From positions 1-33,895 of the forward strand of contig JAOZPA010000008.1 in assembly GCA_029932985.1 (NCBI GenBank): 33,895 bases of DNA, in the 5' to 3' direction. This DNA comes from Campylobacterales bacterium (GTDB lineage: Bacteria; Campylobacterota; Campylobacteria; Campylobacterales; JAOZPA01). The notes under the pieces are model-generated. The model was not told where the DNA came from. It saw nothing but the letters and a program-made list of their open reading frames with translations, and searched no databases. Shown here piece by piece: positions 24,967 to 33,752 of this stretch; the stretch's first letter is position 1, and every line of letters begins with the position of its first letter. A program made the position numbers and the translations under genes.

Positions 24967-26355
24967 TTATTTGATAGCAACTAGATAGATTCGACCATAT
25001 CGATTGATATAAATTCTTTTCAATTTACTATCATATTTTTTCAGAATCTTCTCGACATTGGAAATATCTTTAATATCCATCTCCTCGATTGCAATAATCA
25101 CATCTCCTGCTTGAAAACCAGCAATTTCCGCCTTGCTTTTGGGTTCTACATTTGTAATCAAAACTCCACGAATATTACTTTTTAATCTATATTTATGGCT
25201 ATTTTCCTTGTCAATATCACTCAAAAACAGCCCCCCCAGCACTTCATCAGCTTTAGAGATATGAATATCACCCTCTTTTGTGCCAAGAGTCATATTTATT
25301 ACCATCTCTTTTTTATTTCGCTCAAGCTTAATCACAATTTTATCACTAGGGTCAAATGAACCAATAATCGTTTGTAAATCTATCCCATTTTTAATAATCC
25401 TGCCATTAACTTCATAAATCAAATCCCCCCGCTTAAGTCCATATCTGTGCGAAGCAGAATCTTTTTGAATATCCAAAACCAAAGCACCTTTTTGATGTTT
25501 ATAAATCGCTTTAAAATCCTTATTCATATCACCAATACTCACACCCATATATCCTCGAATAACTTTGCCACTAGAGATAAGTTTTTTGGTAATATTTCTG
25601 ACCATATCGACAGGAATCGCAAACCCCACACCATTATTTCCACCACTTCTTGTAATAATCGCTGAATTAATTCCAATCAAAGCCCCACGACTATCCACCA
25701 AAGCCCCACCAGAATTTCCTGGATTTATCGAAGCATCAGTCTGAATAAAATTTTCATACCGATTAATACCCATCCGATTTTTATTTAAAGCAGAGATTAT
25801 CCCCTGAGTTATCGTTTCACCAATTCCAAAAGGATTCCCAATGGCAAAAACCACATCGCCCTCTTTTAGCTGACCCGAATATCCCAAAAGTGCAGGAGTT
25901 AAACCACTAGCCTCAATCTTAATCACCGCTAAATCACTCCCCTCATCGCCACCAATCAATTTAGCTTTATACTCTTTCGTATTTTTTGGCAAAGTCACAA
26001 TAATCTCATCAGAATTTTTAACCACATGATTATTTGTCACAATATAGCCATCTTCAGAGATAATCACACCAGACCCCAGCGAATGTTGAAGCTTTTTCTT
26101 TGGACTCCTTGCCCCAAAAAACTCTTTAAAAAAAAGTTCATTAAGTGAATTAGATTTTGTCTCAATCTGTTTTTTATTTGTGGAGATATTGACAACAGAT
26201 TTTTTTGCAATCTTGATAGAATCATAAAAAGAGTAGATTTCATTTTGAGAATTTGGCACAACTCTTTTAATATCGCTCGAAGCATTATTGAATGTAATAT
26301 CTTTAGCAAAAATAGAAACAGTCAATAAACAAAAGAAGATAATTTTCTTTTTCAT
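24967..26355 (-). CDS. htrA: Do-like periplasmic serine protease (HtrA/DegP family)
   Basis: A 462-aa protease with a signal peptide (MKKKIIFFCLLTVSIFAKD). The trypsin-like triad is visible: H110 (YIVTNNHVV), D141 (GSDLAVIKI) and S215 (NPGNSGGALV). Two PDZ domains follow, one around GVSIGDMNKDF...LKRGDLIYEVNG (about 265-350) and one around GVLITNVEPKSKAEIAGFQAGD (about 405-460). It degrades or chaperones misfolded periplasmic proteins. A seven-C run (25231-25237 on plus, G7 in the gene) lies in the linker between the PDZ domains. Family S1C is secure; htrA versus degQ naming is a convention. Confidence 0.95.
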   Translation of the reverse strand: MKKKIIFFCLLTVSIFAKDITFNNASSDIKRVVPNSQNEIYSFYDSIKIAKKSVVNISTNKKQIETKSNSLNELFFKEFFGARSPKKKLQHSLGSGVIISEDGYIVTNNHVVKNSDEIIVTLPKNTKEYKAKLIGGDEGSDLAVIKIEASGLTPALLGYSGQLKEGDVVFAIGNPFGIGETITQGIISALNKNRMGINRYENFIQTDASINPGNSGGALVDSRGALIGINSAIITRSGGNNGVGFAIPVDMVRNITKKLISSGKVIRGYMGVSIGDMNKDFKAIYKHQKGALVLDIQKDSASHRYGLKRGDLIYEVNGRIIKNGIDLQTIIGSFDPSDKIVIKLERNKKEMVINMTLGTKEGDIHISKADEVLGGLFLSDIDKENSHKYRLKSNIRGVLITNVEPKSKAEIAGFQAGDVIIAIEEMDIKDISNVEKILKKYDSKLKRIYINRYGRIYLVAIK

Positions 26356-26423
26356 AAAATTCCTTTTTGTAGATGTAAATTTTTTTGATGGTAGAGATGT
26401 GAAGCGATTTGCAGTAGCCTAAG

Positions 26424-26562
26424 TTTAACACAACAAAAAACAAAAAGGCGGAGAATGTATTACTTTATTATTTGGGGTAATCGGTATGTAAGTAATTATA
26501 ATGAATAAAAACAATTTTAGGAGGAGTTTGTGTACCACCCTTCTGTTTTTTGTTGTGTTAAA
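26424..26562. repeat. 19-bp perfect inverted repeat enclosing 101 bp (MITE-like or structured element)
   Basis: Left arm TTTAACACAACAAAAAACA (26424-26442) and right arm 26544-26562 are exact reverse complements. The 396-bp gap between htrA and addB holds this and little else. Inside, on plus, are TATAAT (26497-26502), AGGAGG (26519-26524), and a GTG at 26530 opening a 34-codon frame to 26634 (start VYHPSVFCCVKYF). It could be a MITE or IS remnant, or a structured RNA or type I toxin-like locus. I see no target-site duplication next to the arms. Confidence 0.6.
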
Positions 26563-26751
26563 TACTTTTTGACTGTTGAAATTATACATTTTATTTGTAA
26601 ATGGTTAAGTAACAGAAAGTTAATGAAAAGTTAATGAATCTAAAATTTTTCATTAAAACCCCTACACTTCATTAAAATATTTCAGAATATCTTATGAAAA
26701 AGAGTTTTTATAAACAATATGATACAATGTTTTGCAAAATAAGGAGTTCAC

Positions 26752-29064
26752 TTGAAATTAAAACTTTTCCCAATACAACAAAATATCGGTTTTTCATCTC
26801 ATAAAAATACAACAAATCAGTTCTTGCCCCAAACTATGACCATAAATCAGTTCAAACAGGAGGCGATTTTATTATCAGATAATCTCATAGACCAAGATAG
26901 TCGAATTTTATATCTGCTTCAAGCTTCCAATTTTGAGGAGTTTAAACAGTTGAAGATTGATAGAAATTTTTTTAATTTCATAAAAAACTCATCTCATCTT
27001 CTAAATTTTTTTGATATTTTGGCAGAGGAGCAGATAAATATTGAAAAACTTTATGGATTTGAGGGCTATTCTACTTTCTCAAAAGATTTAGATGTATTAA
27101 AACAGCTTTTAGAAAATTATAAAAATATTTTGAAAAAAGAGGGTAAAATTGATAAGATTCTAGCAATGGATTCATTATCTCTAAATGCCTACCATATAAA
27201 ATCTTTTAAATCGATAGATTTATATTTAGAGGATTATTTAACAAATTTTGATTTTGAATTTTTTAAAAAAGTGGCAAAAATCACAGAGTTAAAAATATAT
27301 TTAACTTACAATGAGTTCAATTTTGCAATCATCAAAAAATTTAAAAATTTTAATTTGGAGAGGGGATATAGATATATCTTAAATCTCTCGACAAATCAGA
27401 TAATTTCCAAAGATTCATTACCCACACGTGTGGGGGCTAAAATCCAAATTAATAGTTTTGAAAATAGAATGTTGCAGATTACAAATATTAAACGAAAAAT
27501 TTATGAATATAAAAATATGGGAATTTTGCCCAAAGATATAGTGATTATTGCTCCTGATAAAAAAATTTTAAACTCTCTATTTGAGTTTGATTATGAGAAA
27601 AATCTGAAATTTGTAGATGGAATTTCATTTAAGCGAACAGATATTTATCAAAAATTATCGGCAATTGAGAGTTTTTTAGATGAGGATTGTGAGCAAAATC
27701 GATTACGAATTAAGAGATTGAATTTGGTGCTGAGTACGATTGAAGATTTTATAGAGAAAAATTATTTTGCCCAGATTATTGATTTTTTGACTTTTTTCTC
27801 GTCCCCAAACGAAAAGGAGATAATTGAAGATGAACTTTTGAAATTTAGGACAATTTTAAATATTTCAGATGATTTTAGAGAACTTTTTCATATTTTTATG
27901 AATCGACTAGCCGTTAGAAGATTGCCCGATTTACGAGGTGGTAAAATTTTGGTAATGGATATTTCTCAAACTAAAAAAATTGATTTTCAAGCGGTGATTA
28001 TTATCGATTTCAATGAAGAGATAGTTCCAAACAAAATAGCAAAAGAGCTTTTTTTATCTACGAATCTAAGAAAATTTTTGCAAATCCCAACTGTTAGTGA
28101 GCGAGAAAATTTGGAAAAATATCACTATTGTAATCTAATTTTTAAGGCTAAATTTATAAATATTTCCTATACTAAAAATGATAAGATGAATGAATCAAAA
28201 TTTTTGGAGGAGTTAAATCTTACTAAAACTTCACATCTTGATGGTGAAAAATTGCTATCGATTCTTTATAAAAAAAATAGTGCTAAGAGTCATCTGCTAA
28301 AGGAGAATTTGGAGTTTGAGTTTGATTTTACAAAAGAGAGCATATCTGCTACGAAATTAAAACTTTTTTTGGATTGTAAGCGAAGATTTTACCTTAAATA
28401 TATTGAAAAATTGAAAAATTTTGAGATTCCAAAGGAGCAAATTTTGGATAACCGAGAGATTGGGATAAAACTTCACAAGGGGTTAAAAATTTTGTATCAA
28501 AATAGAAATCACTATTTCAATGCTGACGAGCTTTTTAACGATTTAAAAACTATTTTTGCAAATCTTAGCCGTGATAATATTTTCCTAAAATATCAACTGG
28601 ATATTATGATGAAAAATTTTAAAACTTTTTCTCAAAATGAGGTGAAAAGATTTATGGAGGGGTATAAAGTTTTGTGGGTTGAGAAAAAATTTACCAAATA
28701 TTACAATGGTTTTAGGCTTGAAGGATTTATTGATAGGGTAGATGTGCGAAATAATAATTTGACAATTATCGATTATAAAAGTGGTAATATTCCCAAATTT
28801 AATCCCAAAAAGGCAGATGATCATAGCGATTTTCAATTGGAAATTTATTATCATCTTTTGGAAAATCAAGCGAAGATTGATGATATAAACTATTATGATT
28901 TAAAAAATCAAAAGTTGATAGAGTGGCAAAATGCCGATGAAAAACTACTGCTCTTTGACGGTAAATTAAATCTATTAAGAGAGAGAAAAATAGATTTTTC
29001 AATGACCCAAAACCACAAAAATTGCTTATATTGCGAATATAAAATAATTTGCGATAGAGATTAG
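26752..29064 (+). CDS. addB: AddB-like recombination nuclease/helicase subunit
   Basis: A 770-aa protein resembling AddB of Campylobacterota. The C-terminal RecB-like PD-(D/E)XK nuclease has GFIDRVD (658-664), IIDYKSG (D674, K676) and a QLEIYY helix. Four cysteines fit the AddB Fe-S clasp: C542 (DCKRRFYLKY), C758, C761 and C767 (CLYCEYKIIC). The N-terminal half is a degenerate helicase; I see no Walker A near the start. With AddA it would process double-strand ends for RecA. It starts at TTG with AAGGAG 5 nt upstream. A CCCCAAACG element is embedded in frame at 27801-27817. Confidence 0.85.
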   Translation: MKLKLFPIQQNIGFSSHKNTTNQFLPQTMTINQFKQEAILLSDNLIDQDSRILYLLQASNFEEFKQLKIDRNFFNFIKNSSHLLNFFDILAEEQINIEKLYGFEGYSTFSKDLDVLKQLLENYKNILKKEGKIDKILAMDSLSLNAYHIKSFKSIDLYLEDYLTNFDFEFFKKVAKITELKIYLTYNEFNFAIIKKFKNFNLERGYRYILNLSTNQIISKDSLPTRVGAKIQINSFENRMLQITNIKRKIYEYKNMGILPKDIVIIAPDKKILNSLFEFDYEKNLKFVDGISFKRTDIYQKLSAIESFLDEDCEQNRLRIKRLNLVLSTIEDFIEKNYFAQIIDFLTFFSSPNEKEIIEDELLKFRTILNISDDFRELFHIFMNRLAVRRLPDLRGGKILVMDISQTKKIDFQAVIIIDFNEEIVPNKIAKELFLSTNLRKFLQIPTVSERENLEKYHYCNLIFKAKFINISYTKNDKMNESKFLEELNLTKTSHLDGEKLLSILYKKNSAKSHLLKENLEFEFDFTKESISATKLKLFLDCKRRFYLKYIEKLKNFEIPKEQILDNREIGIKLHKGLKILYQNRNHYFNADELFNDLKTIFANLSRDNIFLKYQLDIMMKNFKTFSQNEVKRFMEGYKVLWVEKKFTKYYNGFRLEGFIDRVDVRNNNLTIIDYKSGNIPKFNPKKADDHSDFQLEIYYHLLENQAKIDDINYYDLKNQKLIEWQNADEKLLLFDGKLNLLRERKIDFSMTQNHKNCLYCEYKIICDRD
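27801..27817. repeat. In-frame copy of the CCCCAAACG element inside addB
   Basis: GTCCCCAAACGAAAAGG matches the left half of the palindrome at 3869-3900 and codes for Ser-Pro-Asn-Glu-Lys in a likely loop (FFSSPNEKEII). This may be coincidence or an inserted repeat fragment. Confidence 0.4.
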
Positions 29065-29071
29065 AGAGCAA

Positions 29072-29093
29072 AGGGGAAAGCAAACTGTCCCCT
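29072..29093. terminator. Possible convergent hairpin between addB and leuA
   Basis: AGGGGA (29072-29077) and TCCCCT (29088-29093) can pair around a 10-nt loop in the 45-nt gap between the convergent addB and leuA stops. No T-run follows on either side, so an intrinsic terminator is uncertain. Confidence 0.35.
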
Positions 29094-29109
29094 CACCGCT
29101 ATAATGGTT

Positions 29110-30663
29110 TTAGATTTTCATCTCATTTTCATCTCGTGGTTTGATTTTGAGATTGTTTTTCATCGAAAGGTAGGAGTTTAAAGCCCCAACATAAGCTTTT
29201 GCACTAGCAATTACAGTATCGATATTTAATCCGTGACCAATGACTGCTGATGAACACTCTTCAAACTGCACCTTAACAACCACTCTAGCCAAGGCATCCT
29301 TGCCTCTACTTACCGCACTCACTCTAAAATCTTTCAAAATTCCCGTTAATTTCACCGCATCATCGATTGCATTAAAGATTGTATCCATCGTGCCATCTCC
29401 TGTCGCAGTCCCCAAAACCTCTGAGCCATTATGTGCAATAGTCACCGTGGCTTCAGATTTATCATCACTCTCATTATTTGATTTAAGCTTTACAAACTTA
29501 TAAATTTGGGTTGTTTTGATAATTTCATCAGAGATAATCGCTCGAATATCATCATCAAAAATCTCTTTTTTCTGGTCAGCCAAGACTTTAAATCGCTTAA
29601 AAGCTTCATTTAATTCCTCCGTTGCCAAATCGTAACCCAAAGTTTTTATCCTATCACTAAATGCGTGACGACCCGAAAGTTTGCCCAAAACCAACGAATT
29701 TTTTTCCAAGCCAATATCTTCTGCTCTCATAATTTCATAGGTTTCTTGATGTTTCAAAATCCCATCTTGATGAATTCCACTCTCGTGAGCAAAAGCATTT
29801 TTACCCACAATTGCCTTGTTTGGTTGCGGTGAGATTCCTGTGATATTTGCCACCAATTGACTAGTTGGAAAAATCTCTTTGGTGTTTATATTTGTGAAAA
29901 TATCTGGAAATTTATCGGCTCGTGTTTTTATCGCCATCACCACCTCCTCCAAAGCTGCATTTCCAGCTCTCTCGCCTAAACCATTAATGGTACACTCAAT
30001 CTGCCTAGCTCCCCCCTCGATACAAGCCAACGAATTAGCAACCGCCAAACCCAAATCATTATGACAATGCACGGAGATAATCGCCCTATCCTGTACCGTT
30101 TTTTTAAGTTCACTAATCATATATTTCATCTCTTGAGGCATCCGATAACCCACCGTATCGGGGATATTTAGGGTTGTAGCCCCCGCACCGATGACTGCAT
30201 CCAAAATCTCCTGCATAAATTTTATGTCACTTCGCCCCGCATCTTCACAGCTAAATTCCACATCATTTGTGAAAGTTTTGGCAAAAGCGACTGACTCAAC
30301 CGCCCGTTTTATCACTTCATCGGAACTCATTCGTAACTTATATTTCATGTGGATTTGGCTGGTGGCGATAAAAGTATGGATTCGCTTATGTTTTGCACTT
30401 CTAATCGCATCTCCTGCAAACTGAATATCCTTTTCTAAAGCCCTAGCAAGTGAGCAAACCACACTATTTTTGATTCTATCGGAAATTTGCCGAATCGCCT
30501 CAAAATCCCCGGGGGAAGCCGCTGCAAAACCCGATTCTATCACATCGACTCCCAATTTTTCCAATTGTAATGCAATCTGAATCTTCTCCTGCATATTCAT
30601 AGAAGCCCCAGGACTCTGCTCACCATCTCTTAAAGTTGTATCAAATATTATTATATTATTCAT
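29110..30663 (-). CDS. leuA: 2-isopropylmalate synthase
   Basis: A 517-aa enzyme for the first committed step of leucine synthesis: acetyl-CoA plus 2-oxoisovalerate gives 2-isopropylmalate. The N-terminal TIM barrel has [12 protein letters not shown] (R12, D13), metal-binding H199 and H201 in [12 protein letters not shown], and [26 protein letters not shown] lies in the linker, and the C-terminal regulatory domain (about 385-505) contains the leucine-feedback fold region ([21 protein letters not shown]). Length is typical of LeuA type 1. SD AAGGAT precedes the ATG. Upstream lies a leucine leader peptide (30725-30808), pointing to translation-dependent control. Confidence 0.97.
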   Translation of the reverse strand: MNNIIIFDTTLRDGEQSPGASMNMQEKIQIALQLEKLGVDVIESGFAAASPGDFEAIRQISDRIKNSVVCSLARALEKDIQFAGDAIRSAKHKRIHTFIATSQIHMKYKLRMSSDEVIKRAVESVAFAKTFTNDVEFSCEDAGRSDIKFMQEILDAVIGAGATTLNIPDTVGYRMPQEMKYMISELKKTVQDRAIISVHCHNDLGLAVANSLACIEGGARQIECTINGLGERAGNAALEEVVMAIKTRADKFPDIFTNINTKEIFPTSQLVANITGISPQPNKAIVGKNAFAHESGIHQDGILKHQETYEIMRAEDIGLEKNSLVLGKLSGRHAFSDRIKTLGYDLATEELNEAFKRFKVLADQKKEIFDDDIRAIISDEIIKTTQIYKFVKLKSNNESDDKSEATVTIAHNGSEVLGTATGDGTMDTIFNAIDDAVKLTGILKDFRVSAVSRGKDALARVVVKVQFEECSSAVIGHGLNIDTVIASAKAYVGALNSYLSMKNNLKIKPRDENEMKI

Positions 30664-30724
30664 TATATATCCTTGAAAATTGTTATTATTGTTTTGTGAA
30701 AAAAGTGTAAATTAATTTAGTATG

Positions 30725-30808
30725 TTAAAAATTGAGCAGTAGAGTATTGTAGTATTTTTGATTATGATTTTGGTGATTTTTTTGTTTGGTAGAGTATTTC
30801 CTAAACAT
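30725..30808 (-). CDS. leuL: Leucine leader peptide upstream of leuA
   Basis: A 27-codon ORF ending 61 nt before leuA. It has its own SD (AAAGGAG) and a TATAAT about 20 nt before the ATG. The peptide begins MFRKYSTKQK and ends YYNTLLLNF. The three Leu codons are CTA, CTG and CTC in a row, while neighbouring genes mostly use TTA, TTG and CTT. A run of scarce regulatory codons just before the stop is the hallmark of amino-acid leader peptides such as E. coli leuL. No GC-rich terminator lies between it and leuA, so control may be translational or Rho-dependent. I checked every codon against the sequence. Confidence 0.75.
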   Translation of the reverse strand: MFRKYSTKQKNHQNHNQKYYNTLLLNF

Positions 30809-30828
30809 TTTATCTCCTTTTTTTTATC

Positions 30829-30834
30829 ATTATA
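30829..30834 (-). promoter_or_regulatory. -10 box for the leuL-leuA transcript
   Basis: TATAAT on the minus strand within TTGTATAATGATA, 20 nt before the leader ATG. No clear -35 is seen, which is usual for Campylobacterota sigma-70 promoters. The remainder of the 356-bp gap (30835-30960) is AT-rich with nothing else I can name. Confidence 0.55.
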
Positions 30835-30964
30835 CAATAAATTTGATTTAAAGGCAATAGGGGATTTTTTATCCTCACAAATATACTTAGGATTAGAAAT
30901 TAAATTCTATTGAAAAGTCATTTTCTTCTATCTATCTCAAAACTTTAAATATTTTTAAGGATAA

Positions 30965-30994
30965 TTGATATATAATTTCTTTTGATTATATCAA
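30965..30994 (+). promoter_or_regulatory. Promoter with overlapping dyad before the S41 protease gene
   Basis: A TATAAT (30971-30976) preceded by TTGATA lies about 45 nt before the ATG. TTGATATA (30965-30972) and TATATCAA (30987-30994) are inverted repeats spanning the -10, so a repressor operator is possible. The AT-rich composition makes chance dyads common. Confidence 0.3.
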
Positions 30995-31019
30995 AAATAA
31001 ATTATATGAGGAGAATTAA

Positions 31020-32357
31020 ATGTTTAATGTTTTTTTAAAAAAATCTAAGATGATGATAGTTACATTATCAAGTATGCTATTTTTAGTTGGTTGTGGTGGT
31101 GGAGATGAAAATGAGTCAACAAGTGAAAATTGCACCATAGAGGGTAAAAATGAATTTTTATATAACTATATGAAAGATAAATATTTATGGTATCAAAATG
31201 TGCCTGATTTGGATTATCGAAAATACCAAAATAGTGAAGATTTATTGGAGGCATTGATATACAAAAAGTATGATAGATGGAGTTATATTTGGGAAGATAT
31301 TGAGATTACAAATGAGGATGGCTCAACTGATACCATAGATAGTCACGATAGTTATTATAATGAGGGTAAAACTTATGGTACATTTGGAGTGCAACTTACC
31401 TACTTAGGTGATGAAGTGTATGTTCAATATGTTTTTAGAGATTCACCTGCATATAGAGCTGGATTGAAAAGAGGGGTGGAAATTTTGGAGGTAAATGATA
31501 AAACCATTCAAGAGATAAGTGATAATGATTTGTGGGATGAGATTTTGGGTGAAGATAGTGGTGAGATTGAGCATAAATTTAAAGTTAGAATTGATGGAAA
31601 TATCAAAATTCTTACAATGAATAAAAACACGGTAATTCAAAATAGTGTGCTAAATAGCAAAATTATAGAGCAAAATGGTAAAAAGATTGGATATTTTATC
31701 TATCAAAGTTTTATTGATGCTTCAATCCCCGAAATCAATAGAGTTTTTGAGCAGTTTAAAACAGCAGATATAGATGAGCTTATAGTTGATTTGAGATATA
31801 ATGGTGGGGGCAAACTTCACATGGCGGAATGGATAGCATCTTTGATAGGTGGCTATAATGTTGAGGGTAAAATTTTTGAAACCACACTTTATAATGATAA
31901 ACATTCTCATCTAAATTATACTATGAAATTTGAATCTTGGGAAAATCATCTGAATTTAAATAGAGTTTATATTATTGTCACTGAAAATACTGCGTCTGCA
32001 AGTGAGTCAGTTATCAATGGATTGCTACCATTTATCGATGTATATTTGGTGGGAACAACCACAAATGGTAAGCCTGTGGGGATGATGCCTCAAAAATATT
32101 GTAATATGACAATATCTGCTATAAATTTTCAAGGTATAAATGCAAATGGCTATGGAGATTATTTTGATGGATTTGCACCAAGTTGCACATCTTATGATGA
32201 TGTAATGCATAATTTTGGTGATATAAATGAAAAAATGTTAAGTGATACTTTGTATCTAATTAATAATCAATTATGCCCCCCAACCGAAAGATTATTAAAT
32301 AAAAAATCAAGAAAAATTTTCACTAAAGGTTATAGATATGAAGTTGGCTCTATTTAA
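31020..32357 (+). CDS. S41 family peptidase lipoprotein (C-terminal processing protease-like)
   Basis: A 445-aa protein with a lipoprotein signal peptide; the lipobox FLVGC puts the lipidated Cys at residue 25, followed by a Gly-rich stretch. A helical cap (about 40-90) and a PDZ domain (about 115-200; YGTFGVQLTYLGDEVYV, AYRAGLKRGVEILEVND) precede the tail-specific protease core: VDLRYNGGGKLHMAEW, then VTENTASASESVINGLL with the catalytic Ser (S326 or S328), and TTTNGKPVGMMP with Lys351. It resembles the secreted S41 peptidases of marine bacteria rather than canonical CtpA. The substrate is unknown. SD GAGGAGA precedes the ATG. Confidence 0.9.
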   Translation: MFNVFLKKSKMMIVTLSSMLFLVGCGGGDENESTSENCTIEGKNEFLYNYMKDKYLWYQNVPDLDYRKYQNSEDLLEALIYKKYDRWSYIWEDIEITNEDGSTDTIDSHDSYYNEGKTYGTFGVQLTYLGDEVYVQYVFRDSPAYRAGLKRGVEILEVNDKTIQEISDNDLWDEILGEDSGEIEHKFKVRIDGNIKILTMNKNTVIQNSVLNSKIIEQNGKKIGYFIYQSFIDASIPEINRVFEQFKTADIDELIVDLRYNGGGKLHMAEWIASLIGGYNVEGKIFETTLYNDKHSHLNYTMKFESWENHLNLNRVYIIVTENTASASESVINGLLPFIDVYLVGTTTNGKPVGMMPQKYCNMTISAINFQGINANGYGDYFDGFAPSCTSYDDVMHNFGDINEKMLSDTLYLINNQLCPPTERLLNKKSRKIFTKGYRYEVGSI

Positions 32358-32363
32358 AATCAA

Positions 32364-32385
32364 TTTGGGGGCTAAGAACCCCAAA
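32364..32385 (+). terminator. Intrinsic terminator after the S41 peptidase gene
   Basis: TTTGGGG (32364-32370) pairs with CCCCAAA (32379-32385) over an 8-nt loop, then CGGAAATTTTT supplies the T-run. It lies 7 nt after the stop and shares the CCCCAAACGGAAATTT core with other elements in the window. Confidence 0.6.
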
Positions 32386-32488
32386 CGGAAATTTTTAATA
32401 GTATAAAAATTGATGAATTAAAAGGGATTTATAGAAATTTATAATTTGTCAGAAATGAGATTGTTGAGATAGTATAAAATGAAAAATA

Positions 32489-32504
32489 GATTTCCATTTG
32501 GGGA
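32489..32504. repeat. CCATTTGGGG variant of the dispersed element
   Basis: GATTTCCATTTGGGGA resembles the right half of the 3869-3900 palindrome with one change (CA for CG). It lies about 30 nt before the start of the outer-membrane protein gene, about 105 nt after the related terminator at 32364-32385. Confidence 0.4.
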
Positions 32505-32533
32505 TTTATGTATTAAAAATTAAAGGAAATCTT

Positions 32534-33589
32534 ATGAAAAAAATAATAGTTATGAGTTTAGTCTCTATATTTGCAATTGCAAGTGAGCCATCATTGGCAG
32601 AAAAAAGTGATGAAGTTATTAACAAATCTTATGATAAAGTTATGGATAAATGGGATAATAATGATGATAAGATGGATGGGATTGCACTAACTTTTAGTGA
32701 TTGGGTAAAAAAGCAAGTAACTCATAAAAAATTAAAATGGGATGAAGCGGAGAGCGGTGTGAGTGTAGATATTGGGGGATGGTATATAAATTGGACTCAA
32801 AATTCAAATAGTGGTGATAGTTTTCCTGAAAATGCACTTAATATGGATTATAATATTGAGGATAGTGTAGCGACGGTACTTAGACTTAGAGCGAATTATA
32901 AGCTGATTCCTATTGAATTTGAATATTATAGTAGTGGGCTTGACTCTGAAAAGGGGCAAGAGGCGGATGGTTTTTCAATGGGTTTTAGTTTGATAGATAT
33001 GATACCTAATTTAGATGTGGAGTTTAATTTTTTAAAAGCAAATTTTAGGGGTGAGCTAAAGGCAAATTATAAAGGCGAATATCCTTCATCGGGAGATTTT
33101 GAGACAGAATTACAAATACTAAATGCCATTATTTATCCATTTAATCAATATCTGGGTTTTGGTTATCGAAAATATAATTATGAATTTCCGCAAGATATGT
33201 ATATTGTAGAAAATAAAACAGGTGAAGTTTTACACCAAGGTTTGGCAAATATTGAATATGATGGTTACTTTTATCAAGCTGTATTTGGCAATAAACGATT
33301 TTATGAAAATAGTTTGATTTTTAATATAGCTGTTGGTAAAGGTAAATTGGAATCTACGGCAGAGGGATTTAATCAATATTTAACCGATTTAGATGCTGAA
33401 TTTTTAGAAGCGATTATAGGCTACAATATTCAAGAAAAATTTTTAGATGGATATGATGTAGATTTTGATTTTGGATATAAATATAATTATATCAGTACCA
33501 AATATAAAACATCTGGAGATTATAATATGGTAACAGAATTTTCTACAATATTTAGTGGACCATTTGCAAATATGTCTATAAATTTTTAA
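32534..33589 (+). CDS. Probable outer-membrane beta-barrel protein
   Basis: A 351-aa protein when started at ATG 32534, which has SD AAAGGAAA; the longer frame from 32498 has no SD. A signal peptide (MKKIIVMSLVSIFAIASEP) is followed by a charged helical stretch (about 20-70). After this come alternating amphipathic strands such as VSVDIGGWYINWTQ, RANYKLIPIEFEYYSS and YLGFGYRKYNYEF. The protein ends in ANMSINF; a C-terminal Phe is the usual beta-signal for barrel insertion. I do not recognise the family. Being downstream of the S41 protease but separated by a terminator, it is probably its own unit. Confidence 0.7.
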   Translation: MKKIIVMSLVSIFAIASEPSLAEKSDEVINKSYDKVMDKWDNNDDKMDGIALTFSDWVKKQVTHKKLKWDEAESGVSVDIGGWYINWTQNSNSGDSFPENALNMDYNIEDSVATVLRLRANYKLIPIEFEYYSSGLDSEKGQEADGFSMGFSLIDMIPNLDVEFNFLKANFRGELKANYKGEYPSSGDFETELQILNAIIYPFNQYLGFGYRKYNYEFPQDMYIVENKTGEVLHQGLANIEYDGYFYQAVFGNKRFYENSLIFNIAVGKGKLESTAEGFNQYLTDLDAEFLEAIIGYNIQEKFLDGYDVDFDFGYKYNYISTKYKTSGDYNMVTEFSTIFSGPFANMSINF

Positions 33590-33661
33590 TTTAAATTATT
33601 TTATTCATAAAAAATAGTTTTTTTGGAGATTTTAGAAAAGTAGGATTATTGTTTGGCAACG

Positions 33662-33687
33662 CACCCCTATCATTTGAAATAGGGGTG
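33662..33687. terminator. Perfect 9-bp hairpin downstream of the outer-membrane protein gene
   Basis: CACCCCTAT (33662-33670) and ATAGGGGTG (33679-33687) pair exactly around CATTTGAA. It sits about 75 nt after the stop codon. There is no T-run directly after it, so it could equally be part of a structured RNA in the 306-bp gene-free end of the window (33590-33895). Confidence 0.45.
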
Positions 33688-33752
33688 TAAAATCTACGGG
33701 TTTGATTTATTAAGCAATATTTTTTATTTTTCTTGTCGTAGCATTTGGAGAA

